A stretch of DNA of 64,000 nucleotides from contig NZ_JAICCF010000003.1 in assembly GCF_019492185.1 (NCBI RefSeq), positions 372,001 to 436,000 of the forward strand. Direction: 5' to 3'. Position 1 is the stretch's first letter, and every line of letters starts with the position of its first letter. The notes under the pieces were generated by a model. That model was given only the letters and a program-made list of their open reading frames with translations, did no database searches and was not told the origin of the DNA. Below are positions 42,578 through 51,830 of the stretch, in pieces. A program made the translations under genes and the position numbers. The DNA comes from Chitinophaga rhizophila. Its GTDB lineage: Bacteria > Bacteroidota > Bacteroidia > Chitinophagales > Chitinophagaceae.

Positions 42578-45500
42578 TTAGTGTTTTGCTGCTGCTTCAT
42601 GATGAGCTGCCTCTTCATGATGTCCCTTCGCCTTTGGCTCAGCATCTTTGTTTCTGATCTTAGCCAGGTAGTTGATGGAAGGTAATGTATGGATCTGCTC
42701 CAGTACATAATACATCCTGTTAGTCTGCTCTTCATTACGCAGTTTAGCAATGCGGCTTTCTTTGTCGTTTACGTTACCGAAAACGATCGCATCAGCAGCA
42801 CATGCTACCTGACATGCAGTCTTAGCTTCACCATCTTTCATCGGACGGCCAGCTTTTTTAGCTGTCAGTTTAGCATCCTGTAAACGCTGTACGCAGAAAG
42901 AACATTTCTCCATTACACCACGGCTACGAACCACTACATCCGGGTTCAATACCATACGTGTCAGATCATCATTCATACCTGCTACGTCATACAGGTTATT
43001 TTCAAAGCTGTCAGCACCATTCCAGTCTCTCCAGTTGAAGCGACGAACTTTATACGGACAGTTGTTAGCGCAGTAACGGGTACCAATACAACGGTTGTAA
43101 GCCATCTGGTTGATACCTTCAGAGCTGTGGTTGGTTGCAGCTACCGGACAAACGTTCTCACACGGAGCGTTATCACAGTGTTGACACAGCATAGGCTGGA
43201 ACACTACCTCAGGGTTGTTTTCATCACCTGCGAAGTAGCGGTCAATACGCAGCCAGTGCATTTCATGTGCCTTGATTACCTGCTCTTTACCAACAACAGA
43301 TACGTTGTTTTCAGCCTGACATGCAATAGTACAAGCTCCACAACCGAAACAGGTGTTCAGGTCAATTGACATACCCCATTTGATACCCTGGTACTGATGA
43401 ACATCAGGATACAGTGTACCATCTTTACGGAAGTCAGGACCAAACTGCTCCAGTTCTTTGCGGTCTTCATTCACCTCATGAGGGTTCTTCAGGAACTCTT
43501 CAAGAGTAGTTTCTTTTACAATCGGACGACCTTCATAGCTGTTATGCGTCTGAGTCACCCCTATCTGTGCTGTTTCGCCTGTCTTCTCAACAGTTGCGTC
43601 AGCAGCGAAATAATCGAAAGTCTGACCGTTAAAGGTTACAAAAGGATAGGCGTTTTTACCTACTCCTGCTGCTGCTTTACCAGCGTTGTTGTTACGACCG
43701 TAACCTACTGCGATAGCCACAACTTCAGGATGTATACCAGGCAGGATCAACAGTGGCAGAGAGATTTCCTTGCCATTAGCTTTGATCTTCAGTACAGTTC
43801 TGTCATTGTTGATTTCGTAGTCATCACCCAGCTCAGTGTTGAAGGTTTTAGCAAGGGTGTTAGAGATTACAGCGTAGTTGTCCCATGTAGAACGGGTGAT
43901 CGGGTCAGGCATCTCCTGTAACCATGGGTTGTTGGCTTCTTTACCATTACCGATAGCTACTTTCTGATACAGTACCAGTTCCAGCTTACCGCCTTTCTTA
44001 GCACTATTGATTTTGGATGCTGCACCAGCAACGTCGCCACTGAATGAAGCACCACCTAAAGCAGCTGGCTGTGCAGGCTCAATAATACCTTCCTGCAGCG
44101 CTTTATCCCATGCTTCCTGGCTACCCAGTTTTGTGATCCACTCGTTTTTCAGGAAATCTTCCCAGGATGTAGCGTTTCCGCTCCATGCCAGCAGGGTAGA
44201 TTCAAATGCACGTGTCTTGAACAGTGGTGCAATTGTTGGCTGTATGAAACTGAAGTATCCGGTACGGCCTTCTGCATCTCCCCAGCTTTCCAGGAAGTGA
44301 TGAGCAGGAGCTGCGTATTTGAATATTTCAGAAGTTTCGTCTTTACGATCGTTAAATGTAACGGTCAGTTTAGTCTGCTTAACACCGGAAACGAATTTCG
44401 CAGCATCATAATAGTCATAAGCAGGATTCACACCGTATACGAATAAAGCACCAATGCTACCAGCGTTCAGCTCACTTACCAGGCTGGTCATGTCGCTGTC
44501 AATACCCTGACGGTAGCTAACAGTTGATGCCCAGTCAATAGTGTTACCATTCGCGCCGATCTGGTTGTTGATAGCGTTAACGATGATCTGTACGTTCACA
44601 TCGTTAGAACCGCTCACTACCAGTGCTTTACCCTGGCTTGCCACCAGTGCTTTAGCAGCTTTTTCGATACCTTCTGCCAGACGCTTGTCAGCGATAGCCG
44701 GTTTGCTAACCGCACCACCTACTGCACTCAGCAGCGCCAGTGCAACTGCACCAGCTTCAGAAGGTTTATGAGTATATCTTTCATCAGCATTTGCACCAGT
44801 AACACTCATCATGCTCTCAAAGTGGAAATGTTTGCTCATTTCCGGCTTGCGCTGATCAATCTTACGGTTTGCACCATAACCTCTTGAATATTCTACAGGA
44901 TTCAGCCAGGTACCCAGGAAATCTGCATCCAGACTTACAATAGTCTTTGCATTTTCAAAATGGTAAACAGGCAGGGCTCTCTTTCCGTAAGAAGCTTCGT
45001 TAGCCTGCAGCATACCGGAGTAGGATACTGCATCATATGTTACATGACGGAACCCAGGATATTTAGCCTGGAAACCAGCAATAACTTTTTTAGTAGACGG
45101 ACTGATAATAGTGGAGGTCAGTAACACGATAGGAGCACCACCCAGGCCTGCCAGTGCGGCTCCAACCTGTTTGTCCAGCTCTGCCCATGTAGTTTCCGCA
45201 CCATTGATAGTAGGGAAACGCAGACGTGCTGCATCATACAGGCTCAGTACTGAACCCTGTACTCTTGCAGAAGAAGCTGTACCTGTGATGGAAGATAAAT
45301 CGTTACCATCAACTTTTATCGGACGGCCTTCACGGGTTTTAACAACGATAGGCAGGTATTCACCATCTACCGCGTATGTGGAAGCGTAATAGTTAGGTAC
45401 ACCAGGAGTAATGTCTTCTGGCTTATTTACGTATGGTATTGCTTTTTTAACAGGCGTTTCGCAACTAGCCGCAATTGTAGCAGCTGCGGTAGTGAACCCC

Positions 45501-45658
45501 AGGTATTTCAGGAAATCCCTGCGGGGTGTAGTAGCATTCAACAGGCTTTCACTCTCCTCAAAAGGCAGATCCTCTCTAAATTCGTTATTCACAATCTCCT
45601 GATGTTCCTTGGTATTGTGCAACTCCTCCAAGCCTTTCCAATACTTTTTTTGCTCCAT
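42578..45658 (-). CDS. actB: Alternative complex III iron-sulfur subunit ActB
   Basis: The 1026-residue protein fuses a molybdopterin-oxidoreductase-like region (about 80-720, lacking the usual cofactor ligands) to a ferredoxin domain. The ferredoxin part holds the cysteine clusters CFGCGACTIAC, CQHCDNAPCENVC, CIGTRYCANNC and CSFC with a later CQVAC, fitting one 3Fe-4S and three 4Fe-4S clusters as known for ActB. The N-terminus has a twin-arginine motif, TTPRRDFLKYLG (Arg46-Arg47), then AASC (Cys66), a likely lipidated cysteine. The C-terminus ends HHEEAAHHEAAAKH. Confidence 0.95.
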   Translation of the reverse strand: MEQKKYWKGLEELHNTKEHQEIVNNEFREDLPFEESESLLNATTPRRDFLKYLGFTTAAATIAASCETPVKKAIPYVNKPEDITPGVPNYYASTYAVDGEYLPIVVKTREGRPIKVDGNDLSSITGTASSARVQGSVLSLYDAARLRFPTINGAETTWAELDKQVGAALAGLGGAPIVLLTSTIISPSTKKVIAGFQAKYPGFRHVTYDAVSYSGMLQANEASYGKRALPVYHFENAKTIVSLDADFLGTWLNPVEYSRGYGANRKIDQRKPEMSKHFHFESMMSVTGANADERYTHKPSEAGAVALALLSAVGGAVSKPAIADKRLAEGIEKAAKALVASQGKALVVSGSNDVNVQIIVNAINNQIGANGNTIDWASTVSYRQGIDSDMTSLVSELNAGSIGALFVYGVNPAYDYYDAAKFVSGVKQTKLTVTFNDRKDETSEIFKYAAPAHHFLESWGDAEGRTGYFSFIQPTIAPLFKTRAFESTLLAWSGNATSWEDFLKNEWITKLGSQEAWDKALQEGIIEPAQPAALGGASFSGDVAGAASKINSAKKGGKLELVLYQKVAIGNGKEANNPWLQEMPDPITRSTWDNYAVISNTLAKTFNTELGDDYEINNDRTVLKIKANGKEISLPLLILPGIHPEVVAIAVGYGRNNNAGKAAAGVGKNAYPFVTFNGQTFDYFAADATVEKTGETAQIGVTQTHNSYEGRPIVKETTLEEFLKNPHEVNEDRKELEQFGPDFRKDGTLYPDVHQYQGIKWGMSIDLNTCFGCGACTIACQAENNVSVVGKEQVIKAHEMHWLRIDRYFAGDENNPEVVFQPMLCQHCDNAPCENVCPVAATNHSSEGINQMAYNRCIGTRYCANNCPYKVRRFNWRDWNGADSFENNLYDVAGMNDDLTRMVLNPDVVVRSRGVMEKCSFCVQRLQDAKLTAKKAGRPMKDGEAKTACQVACAADAIVFGNVNDKESRIAKLRNEEQTNRMYYVLEQIHTLPSINYLAKIRNKDAEPKAKGHHEEAAHHEAAAKH

Positions 45659-45797
45659 GTTATTTATACTAACGAGTTACGGATATATGTTTTAGAAAAC
45701 TATGAAGTCAGACGTTGAAGTATGGCATGCCGGCATAACGGTTTAACACTCGCTAATTCCCCCCAGCTTCCTCCATCCGATTTACTTCATCTATATA

Positions 45798-47045
45798 TTA
45801 ATAGTGACATTTCTGACATTCAGTACCACCGACCATCTCAACTGTTACGCTGTCGATCTTACCATCTTTCACCTGCTGGTGGAACTGTTCAAAAATGCTG
45901 TAGTATTTGTTATCTGCGAACTGTACTTTGGTTGTACGGTGACAGTTTACACACCAGCCCATTGACAGCTCAGCAAACTGATGAACTTCATCCATCTCAG
46001 TAATCGCACCATGACAGGTCTGACACTGCTGCTTCCCAGCTACTATGTGTTGAGAGTGGTTGAAGTAAACGTGATCCGGCAGGTTATGGATCTTAGTCCA
46101 CTGGATAGGTTTGCCAGGTTTAGTGTAAGCCTGTGCTGTCTTATCCCAACCTACGTGATCATATAATTTCTGAATCTCCGCAGTACCATTCACTTTCTTA
46201 CCCTCTGCAGTGTACAGGTCAGCACCACTATACTCGCTAATGGTCTTGTGACAGTTCATACAGATATTCTCGGAAGGAATCATGGCATGCTTGCTCTTCT
46301 CAGCACCAGCGTGGCAATACAGACAGTTGATCTGGTTAACACCCGCGTGAACTTTGTGAGAATAGAAGATCGGTTGCTCAGGCATGTAGTCTTTCTGACG
46401 ACCCAGACCAATCGCACCATTGATTGTATAGTAACCACCTACAATGAACAGCAGCAGAATCGCCAGAGCGATGTAAGCCTTATTCTTGTAGAAAGGAACC
46501 GGTTCACCAGTAGGTACACCATCTTTGTCAGCAGCAAGCTTGTTCAGGTTACTGTTGATCTGCATCAGAATCAGCGCAACAACCGCCAGAATCAAAGTGA
46601 TGATACCAAACAGCAGACTGTTGTTACCGCTATCTTGACTTGCAGCACTAGCACCTGCAGGACCAGCTGTTTTCCCAGCATTCGGATCTTTAACTTCCTC
46701 CTGTGCAATAAACGCCAGGATGTCATCAATATCCGCATCAGAGAAAGAAGGGAAACCAGGCATCACCTGCTTGTTAAAATCATTGAAGATCTTAACAGCA
46801 TAGGGGTCGCCAGAGGCCACCACTGAAGATGAATTTTTAATCCATTGGTGCAATAATTTCTTATCAGACCAACGTCCCTCTACACCCTTCAGTGCAGGAC
46901 CAGTAACTTGTTTGTGAACATTATGGCAGCTGGCGCAATTCTGCTGAAACAATGTTTTACCCTTGCCTGGATCTGCAGCCCTTACAGATAAGGAGGCGAT
47001 CATTGCAACGCATAGGACAAGAACACTCACAAAATGCTTGCGCAT
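45798..47045 (-). CDS. actA: Alternative complex III multiheme cytochrome ActA with extra N-terminal cytochrome domain
   Basis: The 415-residue protein has six CxxCH heme sites: 37-41, 241-245, 262-266, 341-345, 365-369 and 410-414. The first lies in an N-terminal class I cytochrome c domain (GKTLFQQNCASCH, distal Met in QVMPGFPSF). Two membrane helices follow (about 144-161 and 190-206), then the pentaheme domain that defines ActA. The ATG at 47045 gives a proper signal peptide; a GTG start eight codons upstream is less likely. It is the first gene of the act-cox operon. Confidence 0.94.
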   Translation of the reverse strand: MRKHFVSVLVLCVAMIASLSVRAADPGKGKTLFQQNCASCHNVHKQVTGPALKGVEGRWSDKKLLHQWIKNSSSVVASGDPYAVKIFNDFNKQVMPGFPSFSDADIDDILAFIAQEEVKDPNAGKTAGPAGASAASQDSGNNSLLFGIITLILAVVALILMQINSNLNKLAADKDGVPTGEPVPFYKNKAYIALAILLLFIVGGYYTINGAIGLGRQKDYMPEQPIFYSHKVHAGVNQINCLYCHAGAEKSKHAMIPSENICMNCHKTISEYSGADLYTAEGKKVNGTAEIQKLYDHVGWDKTAQAYTKPGKPIQWTKIHNLPDHVYFNHSQHIVAGKQQCQTCHGAITEMDEVHQFAELSMGWCVNCHRTTKVQFADNKYYSIFEQFHQQVKDGKIDSVTVEMVGGTECQKCHY

Positions 47046-47116
47046 AAGAATGGAAACACGACGATACACAGCCTATTTAGTTTAGATTTGACCTTAAGTT
47101 TCTTTAAAAGTGCTCA

Positions 47117-47149
47117 CAAAAATAAGACACAATGTTGACAATTTATCAA
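47117..47149 (-). promoter_or_regulatory. Candidate promoter of the act-cox operon
   Basis: On the minus strand TTG (47149-47147), 22 bases, then TATTTTTG (47124-47117). This is 72 bases before the actA start codon. It matches TAnnTTTG at the -7 position; the -33 spacing is slightly long. Confidence 0.42.
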
Positions 47150-47445
47150 CAATTATAAAAAAATCTTACTTGCTTCACTGATTCCTTTTCCCTATATACA
47201 ATGCGGCGAACCGCATATCGGTCAATGCTTTTCGCATGAGAAAAAACATGATAAAAGTCATGATTTACGACGGACTCTTGCAACTCTTATGGTTCTCCTT
47301 ATATATAATATGGTATGCCTTTGAGATGGTATTATTTTTGTCCAGAGTTGTTGTTTTCTTAACTTCCTTTGCCCCTTCAGGTTTCCTTTATAACCCCGCC
47401 CATACCCCTAATGTTCAAACCCGCATATAAATAACCGCAATTAAT

Positions 47446-47453
47446 TACTTTTG
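47446..47453 (+). promoter_or_regulatory. Candidate -7 box for purN
   Basis: TACTTTTG matches TAnnTTTG 28 bases before the purN start. Confidence 0.42.
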
Positions 47454-47481
47454 CGCCGTCTTATAATTTAACACACACACT

Positions 47482-48048
47482 TTGAAAAATATAGCCATCT
47501 TCGCCTCAGGAACAGGTAGTAATGCACAAAAAATTATCGATCACTTCCGGAACTCGTCCGTCGCCAAAGTATCCATGATACTTTGTAATAAGCCTGAAGC
47601 CGGTGTGCTGAAGATTGCCGAAACGGAAGGCATCCCCTCCGTGCTGATCGAAAAAGAACTCTTCTTCCGCACAGATCATTATATTAAATTACTGCAGAAC
47701 GCCGCTACCGACCTGGTCGTATTAGCCGGTTTCCTTTGGAAAGTACCTGCCAACCTCGTCCAGGCTTTTCCAGACCGTATTATTAATATACATCCTGCAC
47801 TGTTGCCCAAATATGGTGGTAAAGGAATGTACGGCCACTTTGTACACGAAGCTGTCATCCTGGCTAAAGAACCGGAAAGCGGTATCACCATCCACTATGT
47901 CAACGAGAAATACGATGATGGCGCTACTATCCTCCAGGAACGTTGCACCATCACCCCCGACGATACCCCCGATACACTGGCAGCCAAAATTCACCTGCTG
48001 GAACATCAATGGTATCCGGTAATTGTGGAACGATTATTGACCTCATAA
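47482..48048 (+). CDS. purN: Phosphoribosylglycinamide formyltransferase
   Basis: The 188-residue enzyme shows the PurN sequence: an N-terminal IAIFASGTGSN phosphate-binding loop, the formyl-folate site with Asn102 and His104 in INIHPALLPKY, and the catalytic Asp (145/146) in YDDGATI. It transfers a formyl group from 10-formyl-tetrahydrofolate to GAR in purine synthesis. The start is TTG at 47482, because an in-frame TAA at 47464-47466 excludes upstream starts and no ATG precedes the conserved N-terminus. Confidence 0.94.
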   Translation: MKNIAIFASGTGSNAQKIIDHFRNSSVAKVSMILCNKPEAGVLKIAETEGIPSVLIEKELFFRTDHYIKLLQNAATDLVVLAGFLWKVPANLVQAFPDRIINIHPALLPKYGGKGMYGHFVHEAVILAKEPESGITIHYVNEKYDDGATILQERCTITPDDTPDTLAAKIHLLEHQWYPVIVERLLTS

Positions 48049-48128
48049 TCACGGGCTTTCAGCTCAGCTGTAGGCTCCCTTTCTGAACCTACAATTGCTG
48101 ACGGCCAACGTCAAATGCAGACTAATAT

Positions 48129-48791
48129 ATGAAACAACCACTGCTTGTTATTTGCCTGTTATGCCTGATAGGGATGCCCCTGGCTGCCCAGGACAAAACT
48201 CCCTTTCGCCGGTCTACCTATTTCAAGGTCAATCCCGGACGCCTGATTAATCAACTAGAGTTTTCCATCGAACAGGAACTATCTGAAAAAATCAGTATCG
48301 AACTCGGTGTGTCCGGTATTTATACTGATTACCCTGATTATATATTAGCCAGAAAAATAGACATCGGGCAGAAGAAGCCAAATATTAGTACCGAACAATT
48401 TGTTGATGGGAGAGGACTTGGCTTCAGTGCCAGCCTCCGCTGGTACCTTATTACCCGTAAAGACGACCTGGCCCGGGCACAAGGCACCTACTTCCAGCCT
48501 GTCATATTATATAAGAAAGTATTCTACCCCAACGAAAAGACTACTATCGCCGGCCGTGAATATGAAAACTCCGCCGATAAAGACGTCTATGCACTCCAAT
48601 TCCTCCTCGGCCGCCAGATCAACAAAGACAGATTCGTCATTGATCCCTACATCGGCTTAGGGGTGCGCGCCAAAGTTTACGACTATAATAACTATTTCGA
48701 TAATAACGGTGTAGCCGACTCAAGAGACGGACGCCTTATCAGCGTACTGCCCAGCCTGCACCTAGGTATCAAGATAGGTCTGCGCATATAA
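48129..48791 (+). CDS. Predicted outer-membrane beta-barrel protein
   Basis: The 220-residue product has a signal peptide (ending LAAQ) and alternating hydrophobic/polar strands (LEFSIEQELSEKISIELGVSGIYTDY, GFSASLRWYLI, FQPVILYKKVFYP) ending in LHLGIKIGLRI, whose last residues fit a C-terminal membrane strand. This is typical of small eight-stranded outer-membrane proteins of Bacteroidota. No precise family was recognised. The next gene (SCO) starts 124 bases later behind its own promoter box. Confidence 0.7.
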   Translation: MKQPLLVICLLCLIGMPLAAQDKTPFRRSTYFKVNPGRLINQLEFSIEQELSEKISIELGVSGIYTDYPDYILARKIDIGQKKPNISTEQFVDGRGLGFSASLRWYLITRKDDLARAQGTYFQPVILYKKVFYPNEKTTIAGREYENSADKDVYALQFLLGRQINKDRFVIDPYIGLGVRAKVYDYNNYFDNNGVADSRDGRLISVLPSLHLGIKIGLRI

Positions 48792-48885
48792 CCCGCTACT
48801 AGCCATATTTAACAGTCTCCTCCCCGCGCTTCTCCGCCATCCGCCTGCCGGCAGGATGCTTAGGCATATTTAGCTAATTGTGTGC

Positions 48886-48893
48886 TACCTTTG
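48886..48893 (+). promoter_or_regulatory. Candidate -7 box for the SCO-fur pair
   Basis: TACCTTTG lies 21 bases before the SCO start and matches TAnnTTTG exactly. Confidence 0.48.
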
Positions 48894-48914
48894 TAGTGTA
48901 AAACGACTGGCTTT

Positions 48915-49544
48915 ATGTCTAAAAAGAATGTGTTCTATGTGATATTTTTTGTCCTGCTATCTATTGCCTTCCTCGGCTACTCAGGCTATGTGATCAAAGG
49001 CGAAAAGGGCAGCTTCTTCGGAGAAGAGAAATTACCAATACTAGGTACTAATGGCCATACTGTAGGCGGCTTCTCTTTTATTAACCAGGAAGGAAAGACT
49101 ATCACCAGCAAAGACGTAGAAGGGAAAGTATACGTTGCAGAATTTTTCTTTACCACCTGCACCAACATCTGTCCAAAGATGAACGCCAACATGACCAAGG
49201 TGTACGCGGTATATAAAGAGGATCCACGCTTCCGCATATTATCCCATACCGTAGATCCTGAAACCGATAGTATACCGGTACTGAAAAAGTACGCGGAAGA
49301 ACATGGAGCCGATCCATCAAACTGGTGGTTCCTCACCGGTTCCAAAAGAGAATTATATAAACTGGCCAGAACCGGCTATCAGGTAGATAACGGTACGTTC
49401 ACAGGAGATGAAGACTTTGTACATACACAGTGGTTCGCGCTGGTTGATGGTGAAGGCCGCCTCAGAGGTCTCTATGAAGGAACAAAAAGTACTGACATTG
49501 ACAAATTAATTACGGACACAGACCGTCTGCTAAAGGAAAAATAA
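48915..49544 (+). CDS. SCO family protein, second copy
   Basis: The 209-residue protein has an N-terminal membrane anchor and the SCO motif CTNIC (Cys82, Cys86) with the distal His in DFVHTQ. It is therefore a second predicted copper-delivery or thiol-handling protein besides the one at 31746. Instead of oxidase genes it is followed 15 bases later by a Fur-family regulator, suggesting metal-responsive expression. Its own -7 box lies at 48886-48893. Confidence 0.88.
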   Translation: MSKKNVFYVIFFVLLSIAFLGYSGYVIKGEKGSFFGEEKLPILGTNGHTVGGFSFINQEGKTITSKDVEGKVYVAEFFFTTCTNICPKMNANMTKVYAVYKEDPRFRILSHTVDPETDSIPVLKKYAEEHGADPSNWWFLTGSKRELYKLARTGYQVDNGTFTGDEDFVHTQWFALVDGEGRLRGLYEGTKSTDIDKLITDTDRLLKEK

Positions 49545-49559
49545 TAACTCATCATAATC

Positions 49560-49985
49560 ATGAGCAACAAGAACAAAGTAAGTATTACGGAACTGCTCCG
49601 GGCCAGTAAGCTCAGCATAACTGATACCCGTGTGAAGATACTGGAACTGTTCATGAACAGTAATGGCGCACTTGAACATAGCAGTTTTGAGAAACTGGCC
49701 GGGCAAAGTTTTGACCGCGTAACAGTCTACCGCACCCTGCAAACCTTTCTTGACAAAGGTATTATTCACAGTATTCCCACTACAGATACCTCCATCCGCT
49801 ATGCACTATGCAAGTCTGAGTGCTCGGAACATGATCACCATGACCATCATGTGCACTTCAAATGCGAAGAATGTGGTACTACTACCTGCCTGGACACAGA
49901 CGTGCCGGCTATCCATCTACCAAAAGGATATGCTGCCCATAATGTGGACGTTGTAGTTAGCGGTGTGTGCAAAGAATGCAAGTAA
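49560..49985 (+). CDS. Fur family metal-responsive regulator
   Basis: The 141-residue protein has the Fur winged-helix domain (DRVTVYRTLQ at 52-61) and the structural zinc cysteines Cys102, Cys105 (CEECG) and Cys137, Cys140 (CKEC). A His-rich stretch, HDHHDHHVHFKC (91-102), is the metal-sensing region. Whether it senses iron, zinc, manganese or peroxide cannot be decided by eye; the short hinge and His-rich loop resemble Zur or PerR more than Fur. It is cotranscribed with a SCO protein. Confidence 0.92.
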   Translation: MSNKNKVSITELLRASKLSITDTRVKILELFMNSNGALEHSSFEKLAGQSFDRVTVYRTLQTFLDKGIIHSIPTTDTSIRYALCKSECSEHDHHDHHVHFKCEECGTTTCLDTDVPAIHLPKGYAAHNVDVVVSGVCKECK

Positions 49986-50010
49986 AAAAATACTGCCCTG
50001 AATATTCGGT

Positions 50011-50054
50011 ATAAAGAGAGAGGCGCTTCACTGGTGAAGCGCCTCTCTCTTTAT
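50011..50054. terminator. Very long bidirectional terminator
   Basis: A 21-bp perfect stem (50011-50031 with 50034-50054) and TG tip lies between the convergent fur and M3 peptidase genes, flanked by A- and T-rich sequence. Confidence 0.88.
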
Positions 50055-50096
50055 TTATTATGTACCAGTACCTGCAAAGGATGTCAGGCACATCGT

Positions 50097-51830
50097 TTAA
50101 TGATTACCCCGGATGGCCTCAATTTCTGACTGAACAAATGCCGCCAGCTCCTTCACATAAGCAGGAGAGAAATCAAACTTAATGCCGGCTGCCTTATATA
50201 ACTCTGGCAACGTACGCGTGCTGCCGAGGCTCAATGCCTTCACATAGTTATTAAGCGCCTGCTCTTTGTTTTCCTTAAATTGTTTCCACATAGCAATAGC
50301 GCCCAACTGTGCGATACCATATTCTATATAATAGAATGGCACTTCAAACAGGTGCAGCTGTCTTTGCCAGCCTATTTCCCGGTAAGCTTCCCAACCACTC
50401 CAGTCGGCAACGCCGGTAGAGAACTCGTCCTGAATACGCGTCCATGCAGCGGTACGCTCTTCAACAGTGTGCTGCGGATGTTCATATACCCAATGCTGGA
50501 ACTTGTCTATAATAGCGATCCATGGGAAGATCACAATAGCTCTTTCCAGCTGCTGTAATTTGGCTCGGCGCAACTCTTCAGGATCGCTGAAGAAGATATT
50601 CCAGTAGTCCATAGTAAATAATTCCATACTCATACTGGCTACTTCGGCAATTTCCATCGGATATTCCTTGAAAGCACTTAGGGACAAATTATGACTCAGG
50701 AACGAATGGACAGCATGTCCGCCCTCGTGTACCATGGTGGTCAGGTCTTTCATCTGTCCGGCTGCATTCATGAATATGAATGGAACACCCGTTTCGGCCA
50801 GCGGACAGTTATACCCACCCGGTGCTTTGCCCTTACGACTTTCCAGATCCAGGCGGTTCATCTTACGCATCACCCGCAGGCAGTTCCCAAAGAATGGCCC
50901 CAGCTGATCAAAACATTCAATCGTTTTATCCACCAGTTCTTCGCCTGTATGGAATGGTTCCAGCGGTTTAATACCAGCAGGCTCTGCTTCCGTATCCCAT
51001 GGTTTCAGCACATCCAACCCTAATTTGGTACGCTGCTGCTCCTGCAAACCTTTTACCAGCGGCAGAATATGTTCTTTTACAGCGGCGTGAAACTGGAAAC
51101 AGTCCTCTTTGGTATAATCGAATCGGCCTAGTTCCTCAAATTTGTAGTCGCGGTAATTCTCAAATCCTGCATTTTTTGCCACCTGGTCACGTTTTACAAC
51201 AAGATTGGTGTATAACTGATCAAAAGTGTCTTTGTCTTCCAGGCGACGGTTAGCTGTTTTGGAGAAAACCTCTTCTCTCAAATTACGGTCGCTGCCTTCC
51301 AGGAAGCGGGCCGCCTGTTGCAAGGTATATTCCTGGCCATTAACGGTGATCGTCATTTTACCAGCGATAGCGCCATACTGCTGAGACTGTACACTGAGTT
51401 CTGCCTGGAGTGGTACATTCTCCTCGCGGAATAGCTTAACTTGTTTGCGCACATTGCGCAGGTAGGTAGCATATAAATCCTGATCCAGCTCTTTCACTAA
51501 CTCACTGGCAAGCAGCTTCTTATTCAATGCATCTGCATATGGCTGTAGTTTGGGCTGTATTTCCATACAGAAGTAGGCAAAAGCCTCTTCCAACGACTTG
51601 TCGGTAGTATCGCATGTCATGCGGATCTGACGCCAGCAGGCGTCTTCACTTATAACAGCCTCTAATTCACTGATGTCTTCCAGCCATTGCTCCAATGCAG
51701 CTACGCTATCCAGCGGACGCTGCTGCAACTCCTCAAAATATGGCTGTAGTGCCTCCCACGTAGTTACCGTGAAGTTTTCTGGTAACAGTTTACGTGGCTG
51801 TTTCTCAATATTTGCGTCTAAAGTCTTCAT
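50097..51830 (-). CDS. M3 family oligoendopeptidase
   Basis: The 577-residue enzyme has the zinc motif HEGGH in MVHEGGHAVHSF and the third ligand region MEIAEVASMSMELF. These, with the all-helical layout and length, identify an M3 oligopeptidase of the PepF type, which degrades short peptides in the cytosol. The open frame extends 43 codons further upstream to 51959, but that part shows no family similarity. The ATG at 51830 (MKTLDANIEKQPRKLLPENFTV) matches the usual N-terminus. Confidence 0.92.
   Translation of the reverse strand: MKTLDANIEKQPRKLLPENFTVTTWEALQPYFEELQQRPLDSVAALEQWLEDISELEAVISEDACWRQIRMTCDTTDKSLEEAFAYFCMEIQPKLQPYADALNKKLLASELVKELDQDLYATYLRNVRKQVKLFREENVPLQAELSVQSQQYGAIAGKMTITVNGQEYTLQQAARFLEGSDRNLREEVFSKTANRRLEDKDTFDQLYTNLVVKRDQVAKNAGFENYRDYKFEELGRFDYTKEDCFQFHAAVKEHILPLVKGLQEQQRTKLGLDVLKPWDTEAEPAGIKPLEPFHTGEELVDKTIECFDQLGPFFGNCLRVMRKMNRLDLESRKGKAPGGYNCPLAETGVPFIFMNAAGQMKDLTTMVHEGGHAVHSFLSHNLSLSAFKEYPMEIAEVASMSMELFTMDYWNIFFSDPEELRRAKLQQLERAIVIFPWIAIIDKFQHWVYEHPQHTVEERTAAWTRIQDEFSTGVADWSGWEAYREIGWQRQLHLFEVPFYYIEYGIAQLGAIAMWKQFKENKEQALNNYVKALSLGSTRTLPELYKAAGIKFDFSPAYVKELAAFVQSEIEAIRGNH

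Larger units (their letters stand above)
47046..47481. other. Divergent regulatory region between actA and purN
   Basis: This AT-rich region holds candidate promoter boxes for both directions: TATTTTTG on the minus strand at 47124-47117 with a TTG about 22 bases upstream, and TACTTTTG on the plus strand at 47446-47453. A hydrophobic 64-codon frame at 47236-47430 is present, but its composition suggests no gene. Confidence 0.5.

Noticed and set aside
47236..47430. Hydrophobic 64-codon frame between actA and purN
   Set aside because: It lies in an AT-rich promoter region, with no promoter of its own or similarity; AT-rich DNA produces such frames often.
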